Assembly: GCA_002104985.1 (NCBI GenBank)
Contig: MCGO01000323.1
Coordinates: 1 to 33,217, forward strand
Direction of reading: 5' to 3'
Origin: Rhizoclosmatium globosum
Taxonomy: Eukaryota; Chytridiomycota; Chytridiomycetes; Chytridiales; Chytriomycetaceae
Length of the DNA stretch: 33,217 nucleotides
A model generated the notes under the pieces. That model saw only the letters and a program-made list of their open reading frames with translations. It made no database searches and was not told the DNA's origin. Of this stretch, positions 18,641 through 28,423 are shown piece by piece (position 1 is the first letter of the stretch; each line of letters begins with the position of its first letter). The position numbers were made by a program, and so were the translations under genes.

Positions 18641-19738
18641 ATGCAGCTTCGACTCCCTCGCTTCTTCAACCGTAATCGTTCCCAAGAAGCGATCAGTTCA
18701 GGGAATCAAAGTAGCAATAGTGTGCCTCTTTATACTTCCTCGGAATCGTCTCCATCATTGAATCAACCCCCTTCAAGCTCTCAAGTGGTCGTATTAACTG
18801 GAGATAATCAAGGACTTAGCTCTTTAGTACCTTTACTCACAAAAGCTTCTCTTGCTTCAAATCAGTCTCCAGGCCAATCTCCAATCGCACTGGCTGCGGA
18901 ACCAGATTCCTTCAACACTGCCTTCACCTCTCAGTTCAATTATGAAACTTACTCCGAATCACAATCAATTGATCTCATGCATTTGCCAAATGAACTGCTC
19001 ATCAAGATTAGTCTTCACTCGGGATTCCTGTCAGCATTAAACCTTATGAAAACATGTTCAAGATTTGAAACTCTTCTTGACGACCCTCGTTCATGGAGTG
19101 ATTATTCCCTTGCTGGATCAAGCGACGATTTGGTCGAAAGTGAAGTCACAGTTTGCACGAAATTGCACACATTCGATCATCTTGTATTTGGTCTTTGGGA
19201 CAGTATTGATGGTGAGACAAGCGTCTACTTTGAGCACTTTACATTCAACGAGCAGTATGATTATCTCGGTGGTGTGAATATGGGTGTTTCGAGAACTGGA
19301 GTTGTTCGCAGCGAGTTCTTCGAGCACAAAGAGACGTTGCCATGCTACCAACGTGCTCTAGTGGATGCAGTTGCAGCAGGTGTGTTACCCGGAACGGCTC
19401 CACACGGCGACCCTCCTGCTGGAGCCAAGATTGATCATCAATGCGTCGAATGCAGCAGATACGATCAAAGGCGGGTCCTGAAATCGATTTTCGTGTTTGA
19501 TGAAGTTCCGTATAATCCTCGATGGGGGAAAGAGGGGTTTAGTTGGGTCTATGCATACCCTGATGGGAGACGTCGTGTCAAGATTCGAGTTACGCCATAT
19601 GAAGGTGTTGTTGGATACAACGGAGGAGGGAGAGATTTACCAAGTGTTTGGATCAAGAAAGTGAATGTCAATGGAAAAGTATTGGAGCAGGAAGAGTGGG
19701 AATTGTGGCAGAGATTGGTGATGCGACGCAAGTATTGA
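18641..19738 (+). CDS. F-box protein with unusual C-terminal domain
   Basis: A single-exon gene of 365 residues. A Ser/Gln-rich N-terminus of about 105 residues precedes an F-box core, MHLPNELLIKISLHSGF then LMKTCSRFETLLDDPRSW. The C-terminal half, about 220 residues, has CVECSRYDQRRVLKSIFVFD, PDGRRRVKIRVTPYEG and VWIKKVNVNGKVLEQEEW, which suggest a small folded domain with a CxxC pair, not leucine-rich repeats. It is not closely related to F-box copies A and B nearby. Probably an SCF substrate adaptor; substrate unknown. Confidence 0.68.
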   Translation: MQLRLPRFFNRNRSQEAISSGNQSSNSVPLYTSSESSPSLNQPPSSSQVVVLTGDNQGLSSLVPLLTKASLASNQSPGQSPIALAAEPDSFNTAFTSQFNYETYSESQSIDLMHLPNELLIKISLHSGFLSALNLMKTCSRFETLLDDPRSWSDYSLAGSSDDLVESEVTVCTKLHTFDHLVFGLWDSIDGETSVYFEHFTFNEQYDYLGGVNMGVSRTGVVRSEFFEHKETLPCYQRALVDAVAAGVLPGTAPHGDPPAGAKIDHQCVECSRYDQRRVLKSIFVFDEVPYNPRWGKEGFSWVYAYPDGRRRVKIRVTPYEGVVGYNGGGRDLPSVWIKKVNVNGKVLEQEEWELWQRLVMRRKY

Positions 19739-19774
19739 GATGTTTTATTGACCGAGACTGTATCTATGAGATTA

Positions 19775-19780
19775 AATAAA
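19775..19780 (+). terminator. AATAAA poly(A) signal of the F-box gene
   Basis: Canonical signal 37 bases after the stop codon and 12 bases before the end of the convergent B9D2 gene. Confidence 0.5.
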
Positions 19781-19791
19781 TGGCTTGCTCA

Positions 19792-20516
19792 TCATAACTG
19801 AACTCCGTGCTTCTCGAATCCCTTTACAATCACACTCAGTTGTAGATGTATTTTTCCCATGGCAACAGTTTGAAGACGGAATCGATCACTTGGATTATGA
19901 ATGAGATCCAAGCTCTTCAATTGTGGAGTTGCTCCCAAGAAGTATGCTAGTTGTTAGTGAGTCTTTTTAATCTGAAACCATCATGATGTATTTACCCCAC
20001 ACTTGGTCAGTAAAGCTCCCAGCCGGTCGCCACGTCACGACGTCTAGATGATGCGTTCCAGGAGTTGTTGGAACGTGGACGAAGCCATAGCCGTCTAATA
20101 CAGGTTAAGATTTCGTGAACGGGTAGGATTTTTGACTCACAGAGCTCATTCCGCCCAAACATATCTTGGTGATAAACTTGAAATATGAGTTTCGGCCATC
20201 CAGCAATAGTTTTCGTTGTGTAATGAACATCTGCAATGATGATTCAGACGTTTGAAATTTGACAGGTCCGAAAGCACTGACCAACTGGATGACTCCATAC
20301 AGTATATCGGTCATCCTGGGCGAGTAAATTTCAGTATTAATGCGCGTGAAACAACAGAGTTACTTCGCCTGGTACGTCAACCTGTGTTTGACCCGAATCC
20401 TCGCCTTCGATAATGTCCCATCCGTCGCCCGCCACAAACGCGAATTTAGCGCATAATTCTGGCTTTGGAAATCCAGAAGCTCCAAGAATAGTTCCGATAC
20501 AGAAGACTTCGGCCAT
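19792..20516 (-). CDS. B9D2: B9 domain-containing protein 2 (ciliary transition zone)
   Basis: Five short exons: 20516-20364, 20315-20282 (34 nt), 20230-20141, 20094-19996, 19946-19792, with introns of 46-51 nt. They give 176 residues, against about 175 for the animal protein. B9D2 is part of the MKS/B9 complex at the base of cilia. The product follows B9D2 along its whole length: [77 protein letters not shown], then [16 protein letters not shown] and the end FEKHGVQL. Because every exon is short, no single long reading frame reveals it. Donor 2 reads GTCAGT, slightly off consensus, but it restores the conserved VDVHY. It is the last of five genes on the minus strand, 59 bases behind the ammonium transporter. 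Confidence 0.95.
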
Positions 20517-20575
20517 ATCAGCTGATAAATCAAATTTTGTTGTTAAACAAGAAAAGATAAAGGAAGAAAAGGAAA

Positions 20576-22096
20576 TTAAACTCGTTGAACTAATAGCGTT
20601 ACCCCGGACTTCTGAGAAACAACTGGCAAACTCCTTTCAAACGCCCCCATGTCCTCCGAATCGGTAATAACTCGAACGTATGGGTAAGACACTTCGCCAA
20701 CTTCAGTGACATCCAACCCAACGCGTTCCGCCTCCATATCACACTTCAATTGCAGCCCGGGAATTGAATTCATAGCACCAACGATAAGCACAGTCCAAAC
20801 AACAGTCCAAGCAAAAACGGCAGCGATTCCCGCCAATTGAATGGGAACTTGAATCCATTGCCCATCAAGCCAACCCGCAGGTGCTCCAGAATCTACATTC
20901 ATAGTAGTGACACTGTATTGTGCCAAGATTCCAGTCAATATCATTCCAAATGCACCTCCAACTCCATGAGAAGCTCCGACCTCCATCGTATCATCCACTC
21001 TGAACCAATGCACCAGCCGCATCGCATAAAAACACACAACTGGCGTAACAATTCCAAACACAATCCCGAAAACCGGCTGCACGAACCCAGACCCAGGCGT
21101 GATTGCAACCAACCCAATCACAATTCCATTACAAAATGCAATCGCACTGAACCGTTTTATATTCACGAACTTATCGACAAGCATGAACGTAATTCCGCTC
21201 ATGGCAGCCGCGATATTCGTTGCAAAGGCTGCAGATACAGATCGTTCGTTAGACGCGAAGGCAGACCCACCATTGAATCCGTTCCACCCAAACCACATCA
21301 GAACTGTCCCGATATACACGAATACGGGGTTATGTGGCTTGTATTCTCTTGTTCCATAATCGTTGCGTCGTCCGAGCATAATAGCGAGGACGAAGCCGGT
21401 TACGCCAGACGATATGTGGACGACGGATCCGCCCGCGTAGTCCATTACGTTTAAGGCGCGTAGCCAGCCGTTGAAACTCCATGACCAGTATGCGATTGGA
21501 TCGTATACCTGTTTTAATTTTAAGGAAGGGGTAATGAAAGGGAATAGTACCAGAGTTGTCCAGACAAAGACAAAGACCATGAGAGGAAATAGGCGGAGTC
21601 TACCACATACTCCACCTATGGCAAGACCAGGTGTGATTGCAGCAAACATCATCTGCCATTTTGAAGTTGTCAACTTATTTGATATAGAAGAGAAGCTGGG
21701 GAACTTACTTGGTACATGCTCAATAAAGCGTTTGGAATAGTTCCAGCGATATGATTTTGAGTATTCATTGCACTACGAAGGGCAGCGTATTCAAAGTTTC
21801 CAATGAACGGAGAAGCTGAAGTGTCACTGAAAGCTAGAGAATACCCAAACAAAACCCATTGAATAATGACAACAGATGCACAAAGTAAAACCGAAAGTAG
21901 AGTGCTAAACGAGTTTTTTGATTCAGCGAGTCCAGCATAAAAGAAGCCAACTGCGGGGATTTGGATAAACACGAGGACACTCTGCCTGATGGTTATATTC
22001 ATGATAAGTGAAATAAAACACGGAATAACTAACGGAAGTGACTATCCAGGCAGTGTCTCCCGAGTTAAGAGGCGAGACATCTGTATTGTTTGTCAT
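20576..22096 (-). CDS. AMT: Ammonium transporter (Amt/Mep family)
   Basis: Exons 22096-22034, 21981-21709, 21652-21551 and 21508-20576 give 456 residues. A plasma-membrane transporter for ammonium with about eleven membrane helices. Family marks are GDTAWIVTS near the N-terminus, VGFFYAGLAESKN, ITPGLAIGG, DYAGGSVVHISSG with the first pore histidine, MWFGWNGFNGGS, and GASHGVGGAFGMILTG with the second pore histidine. A 42-nt intron between exons 3 and 4 is in frame without a stop; removing it gives VWTTLVYDPIAYWSW, as in the family, while keeping it would insert 14 residues. The C-terminal tail ends after the conserved D-x-T-E-x-GE region, with about 40 more residues. Start at 22096 gives the usual short N-terminus. 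Confidence 0.93.
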
Positions 22097-22192
22097 CTCG
22101 AACTTTCTTAGATGGAAAAAACTTGAAAAAGAAGGGCTATATTTAGATATTCGACGCGTGTACATTCTAAAATTAACATAGTAGCGAAAACA

Positions 22193-23080
22193 TCAAGATC
22201 GTATCCGTAGCCAGATCCCGTCGTCCGCTGGAGACATAAATCCAAGTAACCGCAGCATCTGCTCTTCCTCATCATCCATCACATTGAACCCAGATATGAT
22301 AAACTTTGTGATACTGCTATTTGGCAGTTCGAGAATAACACTTCGACGTGTTGTTGAATTTGCATCAATCAGGTGAAGTTCTCGAAGTGAATTCAGCCTT
22401 GGAATCAAGTGCGAAAAGGGTACGATTTTACGAAAACATCTGAATGTCAGCGAACGTAGTCGTGTGCAGTCAGGTAAAGCTTCAGCGAGAACATCTGGAG
22501 GAGCAACAATTTGTTGAGGGTTCATGGTGACAAGAGCGTGCCTGCTCTTTGAGAGATCCTCAGGAGAAGAGTTCTCCTTGAATGAAAAGTACCAAGATAT
22601 CGTATGCACGTCCTTCCCCAGTAACGACCAGTTATACAGTGACACCGGGTCCATGTACTCAAACGCCAGCTCGACCCTCTTACAAACCAGCTTGTCCATC
22701 AAACAAATCTCGTCAAGTGGAACAAACGACATTCTCGCCGAGCAATTGTATCGTGTCAACAGCACTGCCAATTCACCCAAAACCATTTCAAACCAACAAT
22801 TCGCAAACTTGGATGATTTGCTCAAAGTGGAGCGTGGCAGTTTCCCGCGGATCGACAGAATCGGCCACAGTTCATTTGGGCGTTTGAGAAGAACAGTTCC
22901 TGCCTTGAAGAGGGTTATGGCAAAGTGGCTCAGATGCGGCACAGATCGGAAGAAGCGCACGAGTGAAACACCGTCGAGATACGGGACGATCAAATCAAGT
23001 AGCTCTTGGGGTAGGGCTTCGATGGCGAACTTGGATGGTGGCGTGTTTTGGTTCGACATGTCCTTTTTATCATGATTCAT
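22193..23080 (-). CDS. F-box-like protein, copy B
   Basis: A single-exon gene of 295 residues from ATG 23080; ATG 23059 would also serve. The F-box-like N-terminus reads ALPQELLDLIVPYLDG then SLVRFFRSVPHL. The later part is leucine-rich (LRSLTFRCFRKI, LNSLRELHLIDAN). It is a paralogue of the gene at 17692-18513 on the same strand, with matching F-box, LLTRYNC and size. Between the two lie the other F-box gene, B9D2 and the ammonium transporter. Expected role: SCF substrate adaptor, target unknown. Confidence 0.7.
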   Translation of the reverse strand: MNHDKKDMSNQNTPPSKFAIEALPQELLDLIVPYLDGVSLVRFFRSVPHLSHFAITLFKAGTVLLKRPNELWPILSIRGKLPRSTLSKSSKFANCWFEMVLGELAVLLTRYNCSARMSFVPLDEICLMDKLVCKRVELAFEYMDPVSLYNWSLLGKDVHTISWYFSFKENSSPEDLSKSRHALVTMNPQQIVAPPDVLAEALPDCTRLRSLTFRCFRKIVPFSHLIPRLNSLRELHLIDANSTTRRSVILELPNSSITKFIISGFNVMDDEEEQMLRLLGFMSPADDGIWLRIRS

Positions 23081-23143
23081 TAACACTAAATTGCTTTTGA
23101 AAAATGGGCATAATTATATTGATTGTACTACGGCTCTAGGCTA

Positions 23144-23743
23144 TCATGACTGCTCCATACCATTCTGTAGCCATTCCCGAAACCCATCCTCATCGAACAC
23201 ACGTCCAAAACCATCTCCTCTATCCCCAGCCTCGACATCATCAGGCCCCATTGTCCAATACACATCTAGATTGAAAAACGTTCCCTCCGATTCAAATCCA
23301 GGATACGAAGGAGGTGGCGCCATCCATTCCCCATCCTTCTGCATATGCCGTCTATCCGATGCGAATGTCGTTATGTATTCGCTTGCTTCCACAACGCGGT
23401 AATATCGATGGTACTTTGTCAATTCAGGATCAAGGATGGGCAGTGCAAGTTTTGAGTAGACTTCGGCAGTGGACGGAAAGGGCAGTGTGGAGTCCAAGTC
23501 GTACACTAGGAAACTGGTTGAAGACTGAATGATTGCAAAGACGTGGTAGTCCCATACGACGGGGTTTCCTTTCGTTTGGTGCCAAATAGGGATGGATTTT
23601 GATGGATTGGAGACAAAGACAGCATATCCTTTTGTGTCAGAATGAAGCTGGGATAATAGTTGTTTGAGAAGGAGGAGTGTGTTTTCTTCGCAGTAACATG
23701 GCGTGTGGGTAAAGTCTGCTTTGGTTGTGGATGACTGCATCAT
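23144..23743 (-). CDS. NTAQ1: Protein N-terminal glutamine amidohydrolase
   Basis: A single-exon gene of 199 residues from ATG 23743; ATG 23764 would add seven. The enzyme turns an N-terminal Gln of proteins into Glu, feeding the arginylation branch of the N-degron pathway. The catalytic triad is visible: Cys18 in PCYCEENTLLLL, His67 in VWDYHVFAI and Asp82 in YDLDSTLPFP. Other family marks are YAVFVSNPSKSIPIW, FASDRRHM and PPPSYPGFESEG. Length matches the animal enzyme (about 205). It sits 51 bases behind the TXNDC17-like gene and 63 bases ahead of an F-box gene. Confidence 0.93.
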   Translation of the reverse strand: MMQSSTTKADFTHTPCYCEENTLLLLKQLLSQLHSDTKGYAVFVSNPSKSIPIWHQTKGNPVVWDYHVFAIIQSSTSFLVYDLDSTLPFPSTAEVYSKLALPILDPELTKYHRYYRVVEASEYITTFASDRRHMQKDGEWMAPPPSYPGFESEGTFFNLDVYWTMGPDDVEAGDRGDGFGRVFDEDGFREWLQNGMEQS

Positions 23744-23794
23744 TCTTCGATAGAAACAAATCATCAAAGTACACCTTTTAATCACTTCCGCGAG

Positions 23795-24417
23795 CTAATA
23801 ACGAGTTGTCGTAAAGAAGAACGCCGCAAACATGACCGTAAACAGAAATGCCAGAACCCATCCTTGGCAACCAACACCAACTCTCCATACTCCAACACTA
23901 TCTCCATTATTTTCAATAAACTTGTTCAAGTTATCTTCTGTCACCTCCTTCTCAACGAGTTGCTGTAGGACGTGTTTTCCATCATGGCTTATTTCATAGA
24001 TTGTTGGAATCCGCGAAGCTTTTAAGAGCCTATGGTGCCTGTATGGATTATTCGGGTCTTTCCATTCGGCTCTATCTCCAGTTGGGCACTCCAAGAGGGT
24101 GGCGTTAGATACTTTCTCAATCGCCTTTCGGATAAGCGGCATTCTACAACATCGTTCAATCATCAGTATTCTGAAACGTATCCTAATCAAAACCTCTTAC
24201 CCAGCTCTTGAATCAGGACACCTGTGAGCCAACAAAGCCACATCAGTTTGGATGACGCAATGTCCACGCAGCAGCAACACACTCACCAGGACTCTCCCGT
24301 TTCTGGGTCTTCGCTTCCAAAGGTCATAACAAACACTCGTCCACGCGCATCAGCAAGAGATGTTGCGAGAGTAAGGTCAAATTGGTGAAAGTTGTGAACG
24401 CGATGAACGATCGTCAT
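23795..24417 (-). CDS. TXNDC17: TXNDC17-like thioredoxin with C-terminal membrane anchor
   Basis: Exons 24417-24287, 24221-24201 (only 21 nt) and 24143-23795 give 166 residues. TXNDC17 (TRP14, DUF953) is a cytosolic disulfide reductase. The product shows VFVMTFGSEDPETGESW, then CPDSRAGMPLIRKAIEKV, EWKDPNNPYRHHRLLKASRIPTI and a C-terminal helix, as in the family. The active site is WCPDS instead of WCPDC, so the second cysteine is a serine. About 40 extra residues follow the domain and end in a hydrophobic segment (VLAFLFTVMFAAFFFTTTRY), which looks like a tail anchor; the animal protein is soluble and about 123 residues. The tiny exon encodes the active site and its phases fit on both sides. 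The start is the only ATG near the domain. Confidence 0.85.
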
Positions 24418-24697
24418 TTGAGAGATGGATTTTTTGGAGAATCTGAGAACGCTGAGCGTGATTCAGGTATATTGACTCTTTCAAATTCGATTCTAAGTCA
24501 CTTGGCACTAGGCGGTGCTTTTTAAATCAGCTGGAAACGAGACCCCCTCGACGTTTACGATCAAGAAACGCCAGTAACCTTGCGTCTGAACTTAAAATTC
24601 ACCTCTCCCTGAAACAACATTGTTATATTCTTTCAGTCTTGCATTGCAAATTAATTTTGACCCAAACGCTTTGCATTCTTGCACCCACACTGTACAC
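24418..24697. promoter_or_regulatory. divergent promoter region, TXNDC17-like / golgin
   Basis: About 280 bases between two divergent start codons. It should hold both promoters; I see no clear element beyond AT-rich and pyrimidine-rich patches. Confidence 0.4.
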
Positions 24698-27600
24698 ATG
24701 GATGGATCCTTGGACAAGGCCGAAATGGTCAAAATGGCCAGAAAGAAGGTGCGATACTTCCTACATTTAACTCATTAATAGTAAGCTAAAGCCTTGAAAC
24801 AGCTCTCCAAGTTCCAACTGAAGCGGTCTTCGCCCATCCCACCAATCGCATCCACAACCACATCATCTTTAACTCCGACTATTCAAACGCCGCAGTTTGA
24901 AGCCCCGTCACACACTTCAAATCATTCAATCTCTCCAACAAACACACTCAACAACCCCCGCTTTACCGCATCCCAAACCACTGAGTCATTCACTTCACCT
25001 ACTTCACATACAAATATTGTGCGGCAGACAGGAACAATGACAAACAGTTACGAGAGAGGGCCCGATGGTGACAGGGTCTTTGTTGTCAAACACGTTGAAC
25101 GGAAGAAGAAGACGGTGCATCGGACTGGTACAAGGTAAGATCTATCGTTTATTTTGTGGTGGAAGAGGCTGACGTTCTTGTGGCAGTTCTCCTTCAATGG
25201 CAGACATTGAAGAACGGAAAGCACAAGTGAATCAGCTCACTGCTCAAGTATGTATCAAATCTAAAATCTAATGCTACGTGCCTAAATGTTTTTGGTTCAG
25301 CTGGCATCCATCACGACCGCTCTTCTTGCGAAAAGCCCCACTCCTCAAATCACAAACTTACCAACGTCGCCAGTTCATTCACCCACGCGAAACAACCAAC
25401 AACTCACTCTTATACCCACGTCCAACAATTCGCAACAACAGCAACCATCGCAACTTATACCCACCATGCCCACCACCGAACACATCCAACTTGCATCCCT
25501 CCAGAATAAACTCGACAACCAGACCCAAGAACTAACTCTCCTTCGATCCGTCATCCGTGCATGCGCAGAAAAAGAATTCGATCCGTCAGTCGTTCAGAAT
25601 GGTACTTTGGAGGCTGTGAAGGCGTGGGGAGTGGGACTTGCTCGACGGGTGCGAGAGATGGAAGCTGGTTCTGGGAGCAATATTGGTCAAGGTTTACCCA
25701 TACGTCGGGGAAGTACTGACGCGCGCACGATTGAGACTCAGACGTGGGAAGTTGGTGTTGAAGATGAAACCAAGGAAGGAAGGAACGTGAGGGAATTGGA
25801 GCAGACGCTTACACTTTTGAGTGAGCAGAATGCGCGGCTTCGTGTTGATTTGGAAAAGAGTCGGGATGGAGAAGGTGTACGGATGTTGCAGGACCAAGTT
25901 GTGACTCTGAAATTGGCGGCAAAGGAGATGGAAGCGACGATAAAGACTCTGAATGTTGAGAATTTGGAGTTGAGGCGGACACGGAGTCCTGGCGTAGAGA
26001 GTGAAGATGGTTCACTGTACTTGCTGAATGGAACTGGTTCGAGCAGGACGACTGAACTTACGCGGCGGTTGCAAGATGCTGTTCGGAAAGTGGATGAATT
26101 GGAATCTGTCAACGCACGGTTGGCCAAAGATAATTCATTGTTGCGAGAGGATTATGAAGGCGTCTCACGACAACTTGAAGAAAGTGTTCGGGATCAGACT
26201 GAAGCAAAGCAGGCGATTCATGAAGGTGCAGCCAGTATCAAAAAGCTGAAGGAAGAAGCGACAAAGAAAGATCACGATCTAGCTGCTTTGAAAGCTCAGT
26301 GGGATAAAGAACGTTTACGATGGATTGAGGAACGGAAACAAAGTATCGAGGCATCAGCAGCAAATGCTGTTTCCGCTGGTGCGGTGGAAGCAGTAGAACA
26401 CTTGCAAATTGAAGTCAACAAGTACAAGCGGGAGTCTGAACGACGTAATCTTGAGTTCCAGGAGCGAGAAGCTGAGTTCAAAGCCAAAATCGGTGCTTTG
26501 GAGGAAACCATTCAAGCTATGGAACGGGAGAGACTCTCAAATCTGAATGCAATATCAACCTTGGACATTCATTCAGTTAGTGCCGAAGCTCGTGTTGTTG
26601 AGCTGGAGAAAGCACTTGAACTAAAAGATATGGATCTTGCAACGTTGAAATCAGACTCACGAGTGCGAATTGCAGAACTTGAAAACGCTCTGCGAGATGC
26701 ACAAGAATCATCGTCAACTTCAAAGGAGGACCAAACCAAATTCATGCGCTCGAAACTGCTCTTGAAATGCTCGAAACTGAGACGACCGCACTTCTTCAAG
26801 AGCGTGACGAATTACTTGAACAGCTGGAATCAACTTCTCCATCAGCGACTGCCGCCGACCCCCTGATTCTTCAAACGCTGCGATCTGAAAATGAGCATCT
26901 CTCTGAAGCTCTTCAATCCCTCACTCAAGACCTTGAAGCCGCTTATACCCGCCACGCTGAACTGAATCAGAAACTGAAAGAGTCGAACAACAGCTCGGAC
27001 TCAATTCCTCTCGCAGAATATAACGCCGTTATCGCCAAACACGAATACGACGTTGACAGACTCTGTCACCAACTGGAAACCATGAAAGACCGGTACCACG
27101 CGTCTCAGGCGAAATCGCAAAGCCTTCTTGACGCGCTCAACAGAACAGAAGGTGACCTTGCACGACTCAGATTATCCCAAGCCGACATTGGGAACACCAT
27201 CCTCCAAAAGGGAGACGCGACAGAAAGCAAGGACTTGATTACGAGTCTTCAAAACCGGAACCATGAGTTGGCCAAAGAGCTCTTGGAGACAAAGGAAGAG
27301 CTTTCTGAAGTACAAGCTGACTTTGAAGGGCTCAAGATGCGTGTTCATGAAGGACTTGTTGTTGTGAAGGAGGCTGGGGAAGTGAAACGTGAGCTTGAAG
27401 ATTTGAAGAATAAGTTTTTGAGAGAGAAGGAGGTTTGGGGGTTGAAGGAACGTGCACTGTATAGTGCGACTGAGAAGTTGCAGGCTGATTATGCGGGGTT
27501 GGTTAAAATGATTGGTTTGGTTCAACGGATTATCTGGGACTCTGCTGAAGGCAAAGCTGGGTGGAATCGAGGTGTTGGCGCGGAACGTGTTGAAGATGTT

Positions 27601-28350
27601 GATGTTGCTGGGTGGGTTCGCTGGATGGTTGATGCGCATGGCAAGCTTGCCAAAGACCTGGAACAAACGCACGAATTGCTTGACGTTCAGCATGAGAAGA
27701 TTGAGAGTGTTATGAGTTCGGCGGGAGTTTCGAGGCGAAGTGGATCACCAACTGGGGGTGAGGGAAGAAGGACTAGAGGACTTCCAGTGAGAAAGCGCTG
27801 CAAATGAGCTCTTTGGGGACTTCATCGTCAAGTATGAACGCACTCATCAATAGTTGGTCGAACAGTGTTGGTGTCACAGGGTACAGTTCCCATGACAATG
27901 TTTCATCTCAAGGATCGATTATTGAGGGTGGAGAAGGCGTTCCGGATATTGTTCTGCCGCTTCCACTGGGACCAGACAAGAAGGGATCCATGGATAAAAT
28001 GCAGGCAACCATGAAGAAGCTCATGTCTCGAAAACGTGTCTCTACAACAACGGCTACATACTATCGAAGCTCAGCTAGAACATCAAATCAAGAGTAACTC
28101 TGAAATCAAGAAAATGTTGGTTGATTCAACACTGGGAGGAAGCAAAGTACCTGTGCTGGAGCAATATAATGACGCGCTTATCGAGATTGGCGCGTTGAGG
28201 AGTGAAGTTGAACATTGGAGGGCAAGACACGATGAGCTGGAAGCAGTAGTTGAAGGAGTGGTTTTGGAAAAGAGTTCTTTGAAGGAAGCATCATCGACAG
28301 ACTCACTAGCAATCAAACAGTCTGAATTGGAGAATAGAAAGCTGAAATAA
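24698..28350 (+). CDS. Golgin-like long coiled-coil protein (frame-disrupted)
   Basis: Exons 24698-24748, 24803-25134, 25187-25247 and 25301 to about 28350. The product would be about 1,150 residues. The N-terminus, MVKMARKKLSKFQLKRSSP, is a short basic helix like the start of GM130-type cis-Golgi golgins. A Ser/Thr/Pro linker follows, then VFVVKHVERKKKTVHRTG, and from about 25450 onward mostly heptad coiled coil (ELEQTLTLLSEQNARLRVDL and similar). Such proteins tether vesicles at the Golgi. The coiled coil leaves frame near 26738: one added base gives IHALETALEMLE. It leaves again near 27795 and near 28030, where LENVSLQQRLHTIEAQLE resumes. Each break keeps the coiled coil in another frame, so assembly indels are more likely than decay. 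Golgin assignment is an inference from layout. Confidence 0.6.
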
Positions 28351-28423
28351 CGCGATATCTAATTGAGTTTTAATTTATTGTAATCGGAATAGTCGGAAGT
28401 GTCACGTCATAACATTGAAAGAG

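Noticed and set aside
20837..21454. A 205-residue open frame on the + strand inside the ammonium transporter gene
   Set aside because: It lies fully antisense to strongly conserved transporter exons, is rich in His/Ser/Arg/Asn with no domain, and is a shadow of the codon bias on the other strand.
27172..27693. A 173-residue - strand open frame within the golgin
   Set aside because: Antisense to a continuous coiled coil with good heptads; no independent signal.
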